This document shows positions 10,000 to 17,912 of a DNA stretch of 25,202 nt, piece after piece (position 1 is the stretch's first letter; every line of letters begins with the position of its first letter). The position numbers and the translations under genes were made by a program. The notes below the pieces were generated by a model, which saw only the letters and a list, made by a program, of their open reading frames with translations, ran no database searches and was not told where the DNA came from. Source of the DNA: a virus. The stretch is from the IMG/VR virus record IMGVR_UViG_3300030103_000485, positions 1 through 25,202 of that record; one strand, written 5' to 3'.

Positions 10000-10398
10000 A
10001 TGGCTACGAAGCTAAACGAAAACACAGAGGTCGCTCTACCCCTACGCAACATCATAAGCATGGTGGCTGCGGCAAGTGTAGCGACATGGGCTTACTTTGG
10101 TATCATAGAACGACTGAACCAGATAGAAACAAACATTACTATGATGGAGGCCGACTTAGGTCAAAACACAGAGTTTAGGATAAAGTGGCCCAGAGGTGAG
10201 ATGGGGTCTCTGCCAGCCGATTCAGAACAGTTTATGCTGATAGAACATCTGTCGAATCAGTTGGATGATTTGTCTGCACAGATAGATGAAGGCAAAGCCC
10301 CATACGATCAGCAGCAGAAGCTAACACTAGAGTTTTACGAAAAGCGTTTAAACGCATTAGAAGAAAATCTAGAGAAGATGCGTAATGGAAATCATTAA
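10000..10398 (+). CDS. Single-TM coiled-coil protein, candidate holin or spanin-like protein
   Basis: 132 residues. A hydrophobic segment at about 17-36 (NIISMVAAASVATWAYFGII) is followed by a long charged, helical region (residues 36-55 and 85-128, ERLNQIETNI and KRLNALEENLEKM) expected to form a coiled coil. This topology, a short cytoplasmic N-terminus, one membrane helix and a periplasmic coil, matches Rz-type inner-membrane spanins and some single-span holins. It begins 5 bases after the lysozyme stop without a strong ribosome site of its own. It overlaps the next gene by 14 bases. The lysis role is inferred from topology and position. Confidence 0.6.
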   Translation: MATKLNENTEVALPLRNIISMVAAASVATWAYFGIIERLNQIETNITMMEADLGQNTEFRIKWPRGEMGSLPADSEQFMLIEHLSNQLDDLSAQIDEGKAPYDQQQKLTLEFYEKRLNALEENLEKMRNGNH

Positions 10399-10606
10399 AA
10401 CCATAACCCTTATACTATATATGGGCGGTGATGTAGCTGAACACACCGCTTACGAAAAGATATCCAAATGTCTTAAAGCCAAGCGCACCATTGAAAGAAA
10501 TTTGTACAAGAAGAGTCAGTCCGTCAGGTACTCATGCGAAAACAAAACCGTGGAGGTATCAAAAAATGCAGACGGCACTAGCTATATTGTAAAAATAGTA
10601 GAGTAA
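10385..10606 (+). CDS. Small Cys protein with hydrophobic N-terminus, after lysis genes
   Basis: 73 residues. Residues 3-14 (IIKTITLILYMG) are hydrophobic and could be a short signal or anchor. Two Cys (in SKCLKAKR and YSCENK) may form a disulfide outside the cytoplasm. AGAGAAG lies about 7 bases upstream of the ATG, inside the previous gene. The arrangement resembles the small proteins at 10871-11077, 21809-22189 and 23068-23259. A second spanin subunit or an envelope-targeted protein is possible, but there is no lipobox. Confidence 0.55.
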   Translation: MEIIKTITLILYMGGDVAEHTAYEKISKCLKAKRTIERNLYKKSQSVRYSCENKTVEVSKNADGTSYIVKIVE

Positions 10607-10722
10607 AACTAACCAAAAACTAATCCCAGCATAAAACTAAGGAACCAGAGGCTAATTAGTAACATTGCTAAGTCACTGTGTTTACTATATAAAAACATCG
10701 ATTCTCGTGGAGCTCGTGATTA
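10607..10722 (+). other. Intergenic gap between the lysis genes and the zinc-ribbon ORF
   Basis: 116 bases that end the late + block. I see a small palindrome CTAATTAG at 10652-10659 and the promoter described separately. There is no GC-rich hairpin followed by a T run, so no factor-independent terminator is visible, even though converging transcripts meet just to the right. Confidence 0.5.
10665..10693 (+). promoter_or_regulatory. Sigma70-like promoter for the zinc-ribbon ORF
   Basis: TTGCTA at 10665-10670 and TATAAA at 10688-10693 are separated by exactly 17 bases. They match the -35 and -10 consensus at four and five of six positions. Transcription would start near 10700, just ahead of TGGAG (10708-10712) and the ATG at 10723. 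Confidence 0.5.
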
Positions 10723-10905
10723 ATGAACGTACCAATACACCCTCAAGTCTCTCAAAATCGCTGTCCGAGGTGTCAAGCACCGCTAAAAGTGATTCAAGTG
10801 CATGGTCATGGGCAGTGTGCTCACTGTAAAGCAGTGATCGACGACTGTTGTCAGGGTGAGACATGTTCAGCTACGTCTTCAGACCAGAAATCCTATCGCA
10901 CCTAG
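10723..10905 (+). CDS. Small zinc-ribbon protein
   Basis: 60 residues with C14-x2-C17 and C32-x2-C35 in a 14-residue-spaced pair (CPRCQAPLKV, then GQCAHCKAVI), the treble-clef or zinc-ribbon pattern, and three further Cys at 42, 43 and 48. TGGAG at 10708-10712 lies 10 bases before the ATG and a good promoter lies upstream. The last 35 bases overlap the opposite-strand Cys protein tail to tail. Such small zinc proteins often bind nucleic acid or a polymerase subunit. No specific role can be assigned. It does not share transcription with the leftward replication genes. Confidence 0.6.
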   Translation: MNVPIHPQVSQNRCPRCQAPLKVIQVHGHGQCAHCKAVIDDCCQGETCSATSSDQKSYRT

Positions 10906-11077
10906 CCCCGGAAACAACTAACTCTTTAAATTCTGGGTCAGACATAAGTTCAATCGTCATTTCTGCCGCTCTGTCGTTGCATTGACCTATAGTTTCATAC
11001 GGTCCTCGCGTGTCCTCGAATACTTTACAATCCGATGTATTGGTAATTAGACACACTAATATCATTGCCTCAAACAT
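10871..11077 (-). CDS. Small Cys-rich protein with hydrophobic N-terminus
   Basis: 68 residues. The start (MFEAMILVCLI) is hydrophobic. Three further Cys lie at about 17, 33 and 60 around a PYETIGQC motif, suggesting an exported protein with disulfides. GAGGT lies a few bases upstream, and the ATG is 6 bases beyond the DNA polymerase stop, so it is the last gene of the leftward replication operon. Its end overlaps the zinc-ribbon gene by 35 bases. It resembles the proteins at 10385-10606, 21809-22189 and 23068-23259 in layout. The function is unknown. Confidence 0.65.
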   Translation of the reverse strand: MFEAMILVCLITNTSDCKVFEDTRGPYETIGQCNDRAAEMTIELMSDPEFKELVVSGARCDRISGLKT

Positions 11078-11083
11078 TTTACC

Positions 11084-12958
11084 TCATTCCACCTCGCCCC
11101 AGTTGTTTACCAAAGCCATGTCAACCTCAAACGGCACGTTTAACTTTGGTATGCAGTTTTCCATAATGTCTACAATTCTGTTTGCTTGATCTTTGGACTT
11201 TATGCTGAAGCATAATTCATCATGCACTGTTAACATAGGTATCAAACCTTCCTTGTAACAGTCAACCATTGCTTTCTTGGTCTGGTCCGCGCTCGAACCC
11301 TGAATTAATTTATTCAACGCCTTGTATGTAAAAGCTCGTCGTATCCTGCCCTTGCCGCCATATTCTTTTAGAGCCTCTTCTATTTTTAAAGCTTTGCTAT
11401 ACCCAAAAGATATAGGCTCCCACATGTCAAACCTACACTTACGCCCTAGCCATGTTCTTATGGAGCCAGAGGTAGACGCTGTTTCAGCGGCTAAGTCTGC
11501 TATACCTTTAACAAACGGTACGTTCTCGTGGTATTGAGCCAACAAAGCTTTGGCCTGCTCCTCGTCGATACCCATAACACCAGCAAGCTTCTTACGCCCC
11601 ATGCCGTACATTATACCAAGGTTTACGGTCTTTGCTTCTTTGCGAGTAATACTTGCTAAATCCGCAACCATCTGATGGAAGTCGGCGTTGCCCTTCTGGT
11701 ACATTTGAATTACATTATCGATCTGGGGGTGACGATGGACCCCGGACAACTGAGCACAATAATGCGCCAACCAACGAGGTTCTTGAGAAGCATAGTCGAA
11801 GCTACCCCACTTTGTTCCTTCCTCTGGTAGAAACAACCCACGGATCAAAGACTTAATCTCTGGATCCCTAGCCGGGATTTGCTGTAGGTTCGGGTTACTA
11901 GAAGAAAACCTACCCGTAACCGTGCCGCCCTCATCCGAACGAAGAGGATTAAAGTCACAATGAATGCGACCATTACACGAATGTTCAAGGATTGTTTCAA
12001 TAAAAGTAGTATTTGCCTTGTTAAATTCACGCAATTTCACAATCTTCTGTGCAATTGGGTGCGTGTGGTTCACAAGAAACTGTTTTGTAAAGGAAGGAGC
12101 GTTAGAATTTTCTGTCCTATGGTATTTAAGCCCAAGGGCATCGAACGCCTTTGCTATAGATGCAGCTTCCCAAGGAGAAACAGCGACCCCGGTCTCTTCC
12201 TTTATCTCTTTAAGTAAATTATTCTCGCGTTGCTTTAGATATGTCTGGACTAATTCCGCTTTGTCTATGTCTACCCTAACGCCTTTGGTCTTCATGTCTA
12301 GCAGGCACGGCAGGAGACTGGACTCTAACTCAAATATGCTTGAAACTTTTTCATGCACAATGTCTGTGCGAAGCCTGTCCCACAGGCGTAAGGTTACCGC
12401 AGCGTCTTGCTCGGCATATCTTCCAACGAAGTTAGCATGCAACTGCCACATACCAGACTTCGGGTTAACACCGTGCATTTCGGCGGCGGAACGAAGCATC
12501 TTTTCGTTCTTCCACTCTCCAAGATACTCACCAGCTAACGAGTTCAAGTTATAAAACCTGCGGTTCTCATTCAATAGTGGCGCTGCAATCATTGTGTCAA
12601 TGATTTTACCTTGCACTTCAATACCGGCCCACCTCAACCAGCCCAGATCATACATTGCATTGTGCATAACCTTCTCTATATGCGGTGTTTCAAGCTGTTT
12701 CTTTAACCAGTTGATAACAGTTTTTTCTGGCATATTTCCACCAGCCTCGTGGCGTATAGGAAAGTAACCAACGAAGTCCCCTGCCGCTACAGCAAAGCCA
12801 ATGACGTATCCATCATTCCTACACCATCCCGGTCCCAGCGTAGTCAGATTTGGATCTCTGGTTTCCAAGTCAATCGCTATTCGCTCACAGTTTGTAAGAT
12901 CAGGCAGTGACGACGGAGGTGCCCACTCTTCTTCTTCATCAAATAAATCAGTCTTCAT
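11084..12958 (-). CDS. Family A DNA polymerase with 3'-5' exonuclease
   Basis: 624 residues, replicative polymerase of the phage. The exonuclease domain (about 1-210) has Exo I D30/E32 (AIDLETRDP), Exo II at 99-104 (HNAMYD) and Exo III Y181/D185. Polymerase motif A is at 385-395 (SFDYASQEPRW, D388). Motif B is the O-helix R439-xxx-K443-xxx-L447-xxx-Y451-G452. Motif C is HDE at 579-581. There is no N-terminal 5'-3' exonuclease domain, as usual for phage PolA proteins. The residue equivalent to E. coli Phe762 is Leu447. It overlaps the upstream 84-residue gene by 11 bases and is read with the leftward replication operon. Confidence 0.96.
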   Translation of the reverse strand: MKTDLFDEEEEWAPPSSLPDLTNCERIAIDLETRDPNLTTLGPGWCRNDGYVIGFAVAAGDFVGYFPIRHEAGGNMPEKTVINWLKKQLETPHIEKVMHNAMYDLGWLRWAGIEVQGKIIDTMIAAPLLNENRRFYNLNSLAGEYLGEWKNEKMLRSAAEMHGVNPKSGMWQLHANFVGRYAEQDAAVTLRLWDRLRTDIVHEKVSSIFELESSLLPCLLDMKTKGVRVDIDKAELVQTYLKQRENNLLKEIKEETGVAVSPWEAASIAKAFDALGLKYHRTENSNAPSFTKQFLVNHTHPIAQKIVKLREFNKANTTFIETILEHSCNGRIHCDFNPLRSDEGGTVTGRFSSSNPNLQQIPARDPEIKSLIRGLFLPEEGTKWGSFDYASQEPRWLAHYCAQLSGVHRHPQIDNVIQMYQKGNADFHQMVADLASITRKEAKTVNLGIMYGMGRKKLAGVMGIDEEQAKALLAQYHENVPFVKGIADLAAETASTSGSIRTWLGRKCRFDMWEPISFGYSKALKIEEALKEYGGKGRIRRAFTYKALNKLIQGSSADQTKKAMVDCYKEGLIPMLTVHDELCFSIKSKDQANRIVDIMENCIPKLNVPFEVDMALVNNWGEVE

Positions 12959-13202
12959 TTATCCGCTCCAAAGCATCTATGGGGTGTTGTGTCCACACGA
13001 ATATAGGAGTCCCTTTACCTACATAAGCACCGGATACGTTAAACGAAAAATATTCTACCGCATCCTCGTGAGTCATGTCGTGTTCTTCCACAAGGATCTC
13101 AATACATTTAGCAGCATCGTATGCCAAGACATTATCGTCTCCGCATCTTTCAGCTATACCAATTATAGCATTGTCAAATCCATCAGCTATCATCGCAGTC
13201 AT
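12948..13202 (-). CDS. Conserved-looking small acidic protein of the replication operon
   Basis: 84 residues, acidic and predicted mostly helical in the first half (AKCIEILVEEHDMTHEDAVEYFSFN), ending in an aromatic strand-like segment (GTPIFVWTQHP). It overlaps the DUF6378-like gene upstream by 20 bases and the polymerase downstream by 11 bases, so all three are translationally coupled. I do not recognise a named family. A polymerase accessory role is only suggested by position. Confidence 0.65.
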   Translation of the reverse strand: MTAMIADGFDNAIIGIAERCGDDNVLAYDAAKCIEILVEEHDMTHEDAVEYFSFNVSGAYVGKGTPIFVWTQHPIDALERINED

Positions 13203-13461
13203 TTACAATTTCCCCTCCAAGTGCAGCATAACCTATGATATCTACCCATGAGTCATCCTTTGTTGAGTCTTCAGCCAACCGTGCCAACTTTAGTCCAATC
13301 ATACAAGCGACTACCTGCTCTGGTGTTATGCACCTACCCAGTACAACACTCCATATGGTTGCTATCCGCTCGTGGTTGAACTTAGCTGGTCCATACTCCT
13401 TGGCCCTCGGACCATTGATTAGCTCTTCTGCCTTGTTCAAAAAATCTTCGCGTGTTTTCAT
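13183..13461 (-). CDS. DUF6378-like protein
   Basis: 92 residues, all helical. The pattern EELINGPRAKEYGPAKFNHE, IATIW, PEQVVACMIGLKLARL and DDSWVDIIGYAAL matches what I remember of the DUF6378 phage family, which resembles all-alpha MazG-type nucleotide hydrolases in layout. I cannot confirm metal-binding residues for pyrophosphatase activity, so that role is a guess. It begins in an ATGA overlap with the UvrD-like helicase. Lying in a replication operon, it might act on nucleotides. Confidence 0.75.
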   Translation of the reverse strand: MKTREDFLNKAEELINGPRAKEYGPAKFNHERIATIWSVVLGRCITPEQVVACMIGLKLARLAEDSTKDDSWVDIIGYAALGGEIVNDCDDS

Positions 13462-14972
13462 AGTGCAAATCCATAGTGTGATTGTGACTCAATAATATGT
13501 AATGACTTTTTAGCACGAGTTAGCCCCACATAAAACGTCCGTATTTCGGAGTCTTGATCCCTGCTTTCAACACATGCCCTTGAGGAGTCTAGCAGTAGAG
13601 CTACGTTATCCGCCTCGCCACCTTTTGCTTTGTGAATCGTCGATATCTTGATCCTCGGGGTCCCAGTCAAAATAGACTCGCCCATACGACGTACTGATGT
13701 AATGTATATTCGTTCCTTCTCGCTGACCTTCAGAACTTCGTACCACGGTGTCTCCTTGGTCACAGACGGGGACAACAGGTCTTGAATATCTGTTAGCGTG
13801 TAAGTTTGTTCGGTGTCTAAACTTGCGAGTTTCTTCCTGCCACCTCTGACGGTAGCGTCTGGGACTATTAATGTGGATAGCTTCTTCAATTCCTGTGCAG
13901 ACAGTGCTTGATCCTTGCATAGTTTTAGCCATACCTCGATTCCGGTTAGAACATTAGGGGAAATGGACCAGCCGGAACCTTCACGCCAAAACAGGTATCC
14001 TTGCTCTTTAATTGTGGTTGCGATCTTGTTAGCAATGAAATTGGTACGGGCTAAAATTAGCCACTCTCCGGCTGTTAAGTCCACATCAAGGATATCACGA
14101 TGCCAGACTACAGTGCCAGTTTCATCTTTAGGTTTCCAAACTTTTTGCTGTCTTGTACGAAGCTGTTTTACAAGAGAATCCGCGACATTATACACAGACT
14201 TGGGGAGTCTATACGACTTGTCTAATACAATCTTATTTTCGGATGCCCTCAAAAAATCTCCTACGTTTACACCCATCCAAGAGTAGATGCATTGATCGTC
14301 ATCGCCAGCAAAATATATGCGCTTTGCCTTGGGTTTAATTATATCGTGAACCATCTCCCACTGTAGCGGGACAAGGTCTTGCGCTTCGTCTACAATAAGC
14401 ACATCAAGATCAGGACTATGTCCTTGAACTATAAAGTCCTCAATCATGTCCACAAAATCTACCTTATTTGTTTCTTTCTTGTAGTCCTTGATAACCTGAT
14501 CCACCACCTTTAGCTGCTGAAAATGCAGTCTCCTGTCGTTGGTTATTTGGAACTGCTCTTCCAACGTCCTACCAGTAACCCTAGCCATCTGTATCATTGA
14601 TAGGTAAGCATCACCGCTTTTTCCTGCGGTAAACAACACACCGTCCTGCATCGTCAGAGAGGCGTTTGAAGAAAACTCTAACCCTATAAGGTCTGCTATT
14701 TTTGAGTAGTCAGAACCACGCAGCACACGTTCCTTAGTTAATCCAAGACAATGATACGCGAACGAATGTAAGGTCCTAAACCAAACCATTTGTCCAACAT
14801 CCATGCCCAACTTTTCTGCTGCCCTTGTCCGCGCTTCTTCCGCAGCTTTACGGCTGAATGAAACAAACGCTATGGACTCTGGTCTAGTGCCACTGTCCAA
14901 CTCTTTTTGTACAATGTTAATTAACTGTGTTGTCTTGCCCGTTCCCGGGGGTCCGAAGATAGTTGTTTCCAT
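13458..14972 (-). CDS. UvrD/Rep-like SF1 DNA helicase
   Basis: 504 residues with the ordered SF1A motifs: Walker A GPPGTGKT at 7-14, motif Ia FVSFSRKAAEE at 36-46, Walker B with DEAQD at 195-199, motif III AGDDDQCIY at 222-230, motif IV around SYRLPKSV at 243-250, motif V STIHKAKGGEAD at 454-465 and motif VI VGLTRAKK at 482-489. It is shorter than cellular UvrD (about 700 residues), with reduced 1B/2B subdomains. It would unwind DNA with 3'-5' polarity at the phage fork. Its ATG lies in a TAATG overlap with the primase stop, and the two are probably made in fixed proportion. Confidence 0.95.
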   Translation of the reverse strand: METTIFGPPGTGKTTQLINIVQKELDSGTRPESIAFVSFSRKAAEEARTRAAEKLGMDVGQMVWFRTLHSFAYHCLGLTKERVLRGSDYSKIADLIGLEFSSNASLTMQDGVLFTAGKSGDAYLSMIQMARVTGRTLEEQFQITNDRRLHFQQLKVVDQVIKDYKKETNKVDFVDMIEDFIVQGHSPDLDVLIVDEAQDLVPLQWEMVHDIIKPKAKRIYFAGDDDQCIYSWMGVNVGDFLRASENKIVLDKSYRLPKSVYNVADSLVKQLRTRQQKVWKPKDETGTVVWHRDILDVDLTAGEWLILARTNFIANKIATTIKEQGYLFWREGSGWSISPNVLTGIEVWLKLCKDQALSAQELKKLSTLIVPDATVRGGRKKLASLDTEQTYTLTDIQDLLSPSVTKETPWYEVLKVSEKERIYITSVRRMGESILTGTPRIKISTIHKAKGGEADNVALLLDSSRACVESRDQDSEIRTFYVGLTRAKKSLHIIESQSHYGFAL

Positions 14973-16507
14973 TAGAACGGCACCTCGTCACCTTGGACCC
15001 TGACCGCCGGAACAAGGACCTCTCTGTTAAACGCAGGAACCCACCACACACGAAGAGGCTTACTATCCCCTTTTGTAGTCTTAAATCTTTTAAGACCGTT
15101 AGCCGCGCCACCAGAGTTAAGCTCCTTCAAACGCTCTTGTATCTGTCCACGACTGTATGTCTCAAACTTGTTGTTACGCAGGTACTTCATCAACGCTTCT
15201 ATCTTGAAGTATGTCATGTTGTCCTCATCGTCGGTAAACGGTTTACCAAGTGTGATCTCTTCGGCTGACTGAGCCTGCACCCTGCCATCGCAAAATCCTT
15301 CAAGAAGATCCATGAACTGACCCTTGTATGTAAGTTCTTCGGGGACCTCAATCTCGCTCATGTCTTCCATCATTACGGAAACAATTTGCTGCCACACATC
15401 CATCTTCATCAGCGGTGGCATCTTACGGATCTGTTCCATGCAAGCTTTTTGAAATCTTTGTGGTGTCTGTAAGTCATCAGTTGTTAGCTCAACACGATGT
15501 CCAGCTACATCACAAAACCAAACAGGTGGTTCCGACTTAACTACACATAACCCCGACACATCCATGTTCGCCGCATGACTGCCGATACCAAACTTTCTTG
15601 TCTTGCAAAGTGTCTTGTTGCAAAAACTTTTAAGTGGTTCCTGATCACACGGGAATCCGTACTCTTTCTTCTCGTGCTGGTTCTGGATCGTAACGATCTC
15701 CGACGCTGGCAAGGAAGGAGTGCAGTGCTTGTTGTTAATTTCTTCTAGTCTGGCTTTCCAGTTTTCGGGCTGCTCTTTCTTACAGCCCACGGCTGCTGCA
15801 AACATCACTGTGTTGCGTGTGCCTTCGGGAATCCCCTGTCCGAACATACAGCCCAGACAGGGGGCCCAATCCTTGAACTCGTCAACCTGTTTACCAAATG
15901 TCAAACCAACAAATCCATCTGGTGATACAGCCCTCGCGTCAACAAGGTCAAGGAATTCTTTTAACGACGCTGGCTCTCCGTCTTCCCTAATCGCGTAGCG
16001 GAGAGTTTGTTCCGCATCAAAGTACGGCAGGTTAATAAAGTTCCCCACATCGCCACGCTCGACAAGAACTTGTTCTTGCTTTGGGAATACCTCGCAACCA
16101 CCATACCCAAGATACGATGATATTTCTGAAGCTTTGTCACGGAACTCTCCTGCATTGATGTACTCTTTGAAGAAGAAAAATATATGCGCCCCACCAGACT
16201 TTGAACGACATACCACTGAAGGTATTTTTAAATCGCGCAACTTTTTGTCCAGCGCAACAACGTCCAGCGGGTATTGATCGATATCCAACGCACCGAACTT
16301 GCAGTTATTTTCTTCGTTAATCGGTATAGAGCCAACACCATTGGTGCCTTTTAGATGCTCCTGAATTAGCTCTTCCGTTAGTGGTTTGCGAACAATGAAT
16401 GACTTAGCTTTTTGTTTGCCAGCCCTTCTCTCGTTCGATATTTGTGTCTGTCCATGCGCTGCGCTGAATCCTTCAAACGCAGCCATGAACCTTTGTAAAT
16501 AGGTCAT
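14972..16507 (-). CDS. Archaeo-eukaryotic-type primase (AEP / primase-polymerase)
   Basis: 511 residues. The N-terminal domain (about 1-200) has the AEP catalytic signature: D75-x-D77 (FGALDIDQY), S104-GGAH108 (SKSGGAHIFF) and a third motif at 139-162 (EVFPKQ then GNFINLPYF). This resembles primases of the TOTE-type AEP family. About 210-310 hold Cys217, 220, 287, 296 and 301 (CNKTLCKTRKFGIG), a likely metal or Fe-S site as in primase C-terminal modules. The C-terminal 100 residues may be a winged-helix-like domain. The last residues are GDEVPF, like an SSB tip. TGAGGAC precedes the ATG by 8 bases. It would make primers for the PolA enzyme. No DnaG-type primase is present. Confidence 0.88.
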   Translation of the reverse strand: MTYLQRFMAAFEGFSAAHGQTQISNERRAGKQKAKSFIVRKPLTEELIQEHLKGTNGVGSIPINEENNCKFGALDIDQYPLDVVALDKKLRDLKIPSVVCRSKSGGAHIFFFFKEYINAGEFRDKASEISSYLGYGGCEVFPKQEQVLVERGDVGNFINLPYFDAEQTLRYAIREDGEPASLKEFLDLVDARAVSPDGFVGLTFGKQVDEFKDWAPCLGCMFGQGIPEGTRNTVMFAAAVGCKKEQPENWKARLEEINNKHCTPSLPASEIVTIQNQHEKKEYGFPCDQEPLKSFCNKTLCKTRKFGIGSHAANMDVSGLCVVKSEPPVWFCDVAGHRVELTTDDLQTPQRFQKACMEQIRKMPPLMKMDVWQQIVSVMMEDMSEIEVPEELTYKGQFMDLLEGFCDGRVQAQSAEEITLGKPFTDDEDNMTYFKIEALMKYLRNNKFETYSRGQIQERLKELNSGGAANGLKRFKTTKGDSKPLRVWWVPAFNREVLVPAVRVQGDEVPF

Positions 16508-16525
16508 GGTTTGTCCTCAGTTGGT

Positions 16526-16559
16526 TTGGGGTGGCGTAAGGGAGGAAACACCACCCCAA
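16526..16559 (-). other. Intergenic hairpin between the SSB-like and primase genes
   Basis: TTGGGGTGG at 16526-16534 and CCACCCCAA at 16551-16559 form a perfect 9-bp, GC-rich stem with a 16-base loop. It lies in the 57-base gap between two leftward genes. There is no T run after it in either direction, so a classical terminator is unlikely. An RNA-processing or attenuation element that lowers primase relative to the SSB-like protein is possible. Confidence 0.6.
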
Positions 16560-16564
16560 GAGGT

Positions 16565-17347
16565 TTAAAACGGTACGTCGGCTCCTTCTTCTGCTTGTTT
16601 CTCTCCAGTACCCGTCTTAATATCACCAGCCTTGAAGGACTCGTACATTTCTTGAGCCTCCTTCTGCGCTGCTACAGGAACGTCATTTAACTCCATCTTG
16701 GATACCGCGAAGTTGAACCACGATCCCTTGTCGTTACTTTCCTGCACAGTAGTTAACTTCCACGGAACTGCCCACATAGGTGGATTAAACAATCCCTTCT
16801 CTGGGTGCATTATCTTTAGCCCAGCCATCTTTGTGTTCCACTGCTTGGCAACCTTCATCTGTGTCTTCTTCATGTCACAGATCATCTGTGTGGTAGCACC
16901 ATCTTTGTCTACCCCAAGCACTAGGAACTGTGCCACGCGAACGAGCTCGTTGCCGGAAGGCAGCATTTCATTCGCACCCACACGTTCAGTCTTTCTTATA
17001 TCAGGATGACCAGCTTCTAACTCACCCATGAAACCACCACCTGCTTCGCGAAGTTGAAACTCCAAAAACTTTGTGGTGTAGGCACACACTAGAACGGTAA
17101 GACCAGCATCTGCTTCCCAAACCTGACCAGTCACAGTGTTAAAGATATCCCCTGCCGACGCACCCTTAATGTACTTTGCGTCTGTCTTTAAAAGTTGGGG
17201 CGACAAAGGTTGTAAGATCCGTAGAAATGGGATCTGCATATCCTCTACACCAATTTGATCCATGCCTTGACCTGCGCTCTCGAACAGATCATCCATTATG
17301 TTTGCCACTGCTGTGGACTTTGCTTCTGCTACTTGTGTATCAGCCAT
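16565..17347 (-). CDS. SSB-like putative single-stranded DNA-binding protein
   Basis: 260 residues when started at the ATG at 17347, which has GAGGAA about 6 bases upstream and begins one base after the previous stop. A longer reading from 17425 has no such site and would overlap the upstream gene by 77 bases. The core (about 35-225) alternates strands and loops rich in aromatic and Lys residues (WNTKMAGLKIMHP, FNPPMWAVPWKLTTV). The C-terminus is Gly/Lys then acidic, ending EEGADVPF, very like the D-x-PF tip by which bacterial SSB recruits partners. It lies between the primase and a coiled-coil protein. The SSB role is inferred from tip, size and context, since I see no certain OB-fold signature. 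Confidence 0.65.
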   Translation of the reverse strand: MADTQVAEAKSTAVANIMDDLFESAGQGMDQIGVEDMQIPFLRILQPLSPQLLKTDAKYIKGASAGDIFNTVTGQVWEADAGLTVLVCAYTTKFLEFQLREAGGGFMGELEAGHPDIRKTERVGANEMLPSGNELVRVAQFLVLGVDKDGATTQMICDMKKTQMKVAKQWNTKMAGLKIMHPEKGLFNPPMWAVPWKLTTVQESNDKGSWFNFAVSKMELNDVPVAAQKEAQEMYESFKAGDIKTGTGEKQAEEGADVPF

Positions 17348-17348
17348 T

Positions 17349-17912
17349 TTAGTTCCTCTTAATTTTAGCTTCAGTGCCGACATAGATACCGAATGTATCA
17401 AAGTCGATGTCTTTACCAGATTCAATACGCCCCTTCACCCAAGCCTTTAAGGTTTGCGGATGAACGTGAGTTTTTTGCGCTGGTTCAAACCCCCGATTGC
17501 GAAGGTCATCGATCACCGCACCGGCCATATTATCCTGACCGACGTTGAACGAAACTGTTACATCATTCTTTATGATGTCGCCTTCACCGATAGAACGTAG
17601 CCAAGAAAAAGCTTCGTCCCTCTTTTCATCAGTGATCCTAGCATGCACAAATTGACGAAGTGCTACCTTGTTACCATCAACGGTAATGCTATCCATGCCC
17701 ATCTCCTGCATAAGAGATGGTATGTCTTCTTCGTTAACTTTTCTTTTCTTGAATTTTAGATCCTTCAGATACTGCTCTGCTTGTGCAATCTCTTCGTCGA
17801 TCTTGATAGACTCACGGATTAGGGTAGACAATGCGCTGCCCTTCTCACCGCTTACTTTGTCGAACTTACCGGCATCGACCTCCTCGTCCATTAGCGAGAA
17901 TATATCGCTCAT
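17349..17912 (-). CDS. Coiled-coil protein of the replication operon
   Basis: 187 residues. Residues about 25-62 form a charged helical hairpin (IRESIKIDEEIAQAEQYLKD then KFKKRKVNEEDI), followed by a short strand pair (MGMDSITVDGNKVALRQF) and a helical C-terminal domain (AVIDDLRNRGFEP, PQTLKAWVKGRIESG). The helical-hairpin-then-strand plan recalls Gp157-type or nuclease-inhibitor phage proteins, but I cannot place it in a family. GAAGGAGA lies 8 bases upstream of the ATG and the gene is followed at once by the SSB-like gene. It opens the replication operon proper. Confidence 0.65.
   Translation of the reverse strand: MSDIFSLMDEEVDAGKFDKVSGEKGSALSTLIRESIKIDEEIAQAEQYLKDLKFKKRKVNEEDIPSLMQEMGMDSITVDGNKVALRQFVHARITDEKRDEAFSWLRSIGEGDIIKNDVTVSFNVGQDNMAGAVIDDLRNRGFEPAQKTHVHPQTLKAWVKGRIESGKDIDFDTFGIYVGTEAKIKRN

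Noticed and set aside
11964-12554. 196-residue + ORF opposite the DNA polymerase
   Set aside because: It is antisense to the conserved polymerase domains, has no ribosome site of note, and its composition is that of a shadow frame.
16565-17425. Longer start for the SSB-like protein
   Set aside because: It would overlap the upstream gene by 77 bases without a ribosome site. The ATG at 17347 has GAGGAA ahead.
17482-17494. GGTTCAAACCCCC, like a tRNA T-loop
   Set aside because: No acceptor or anticodon stem fits around it and it lies in the conserved coiled-coil protein gene.
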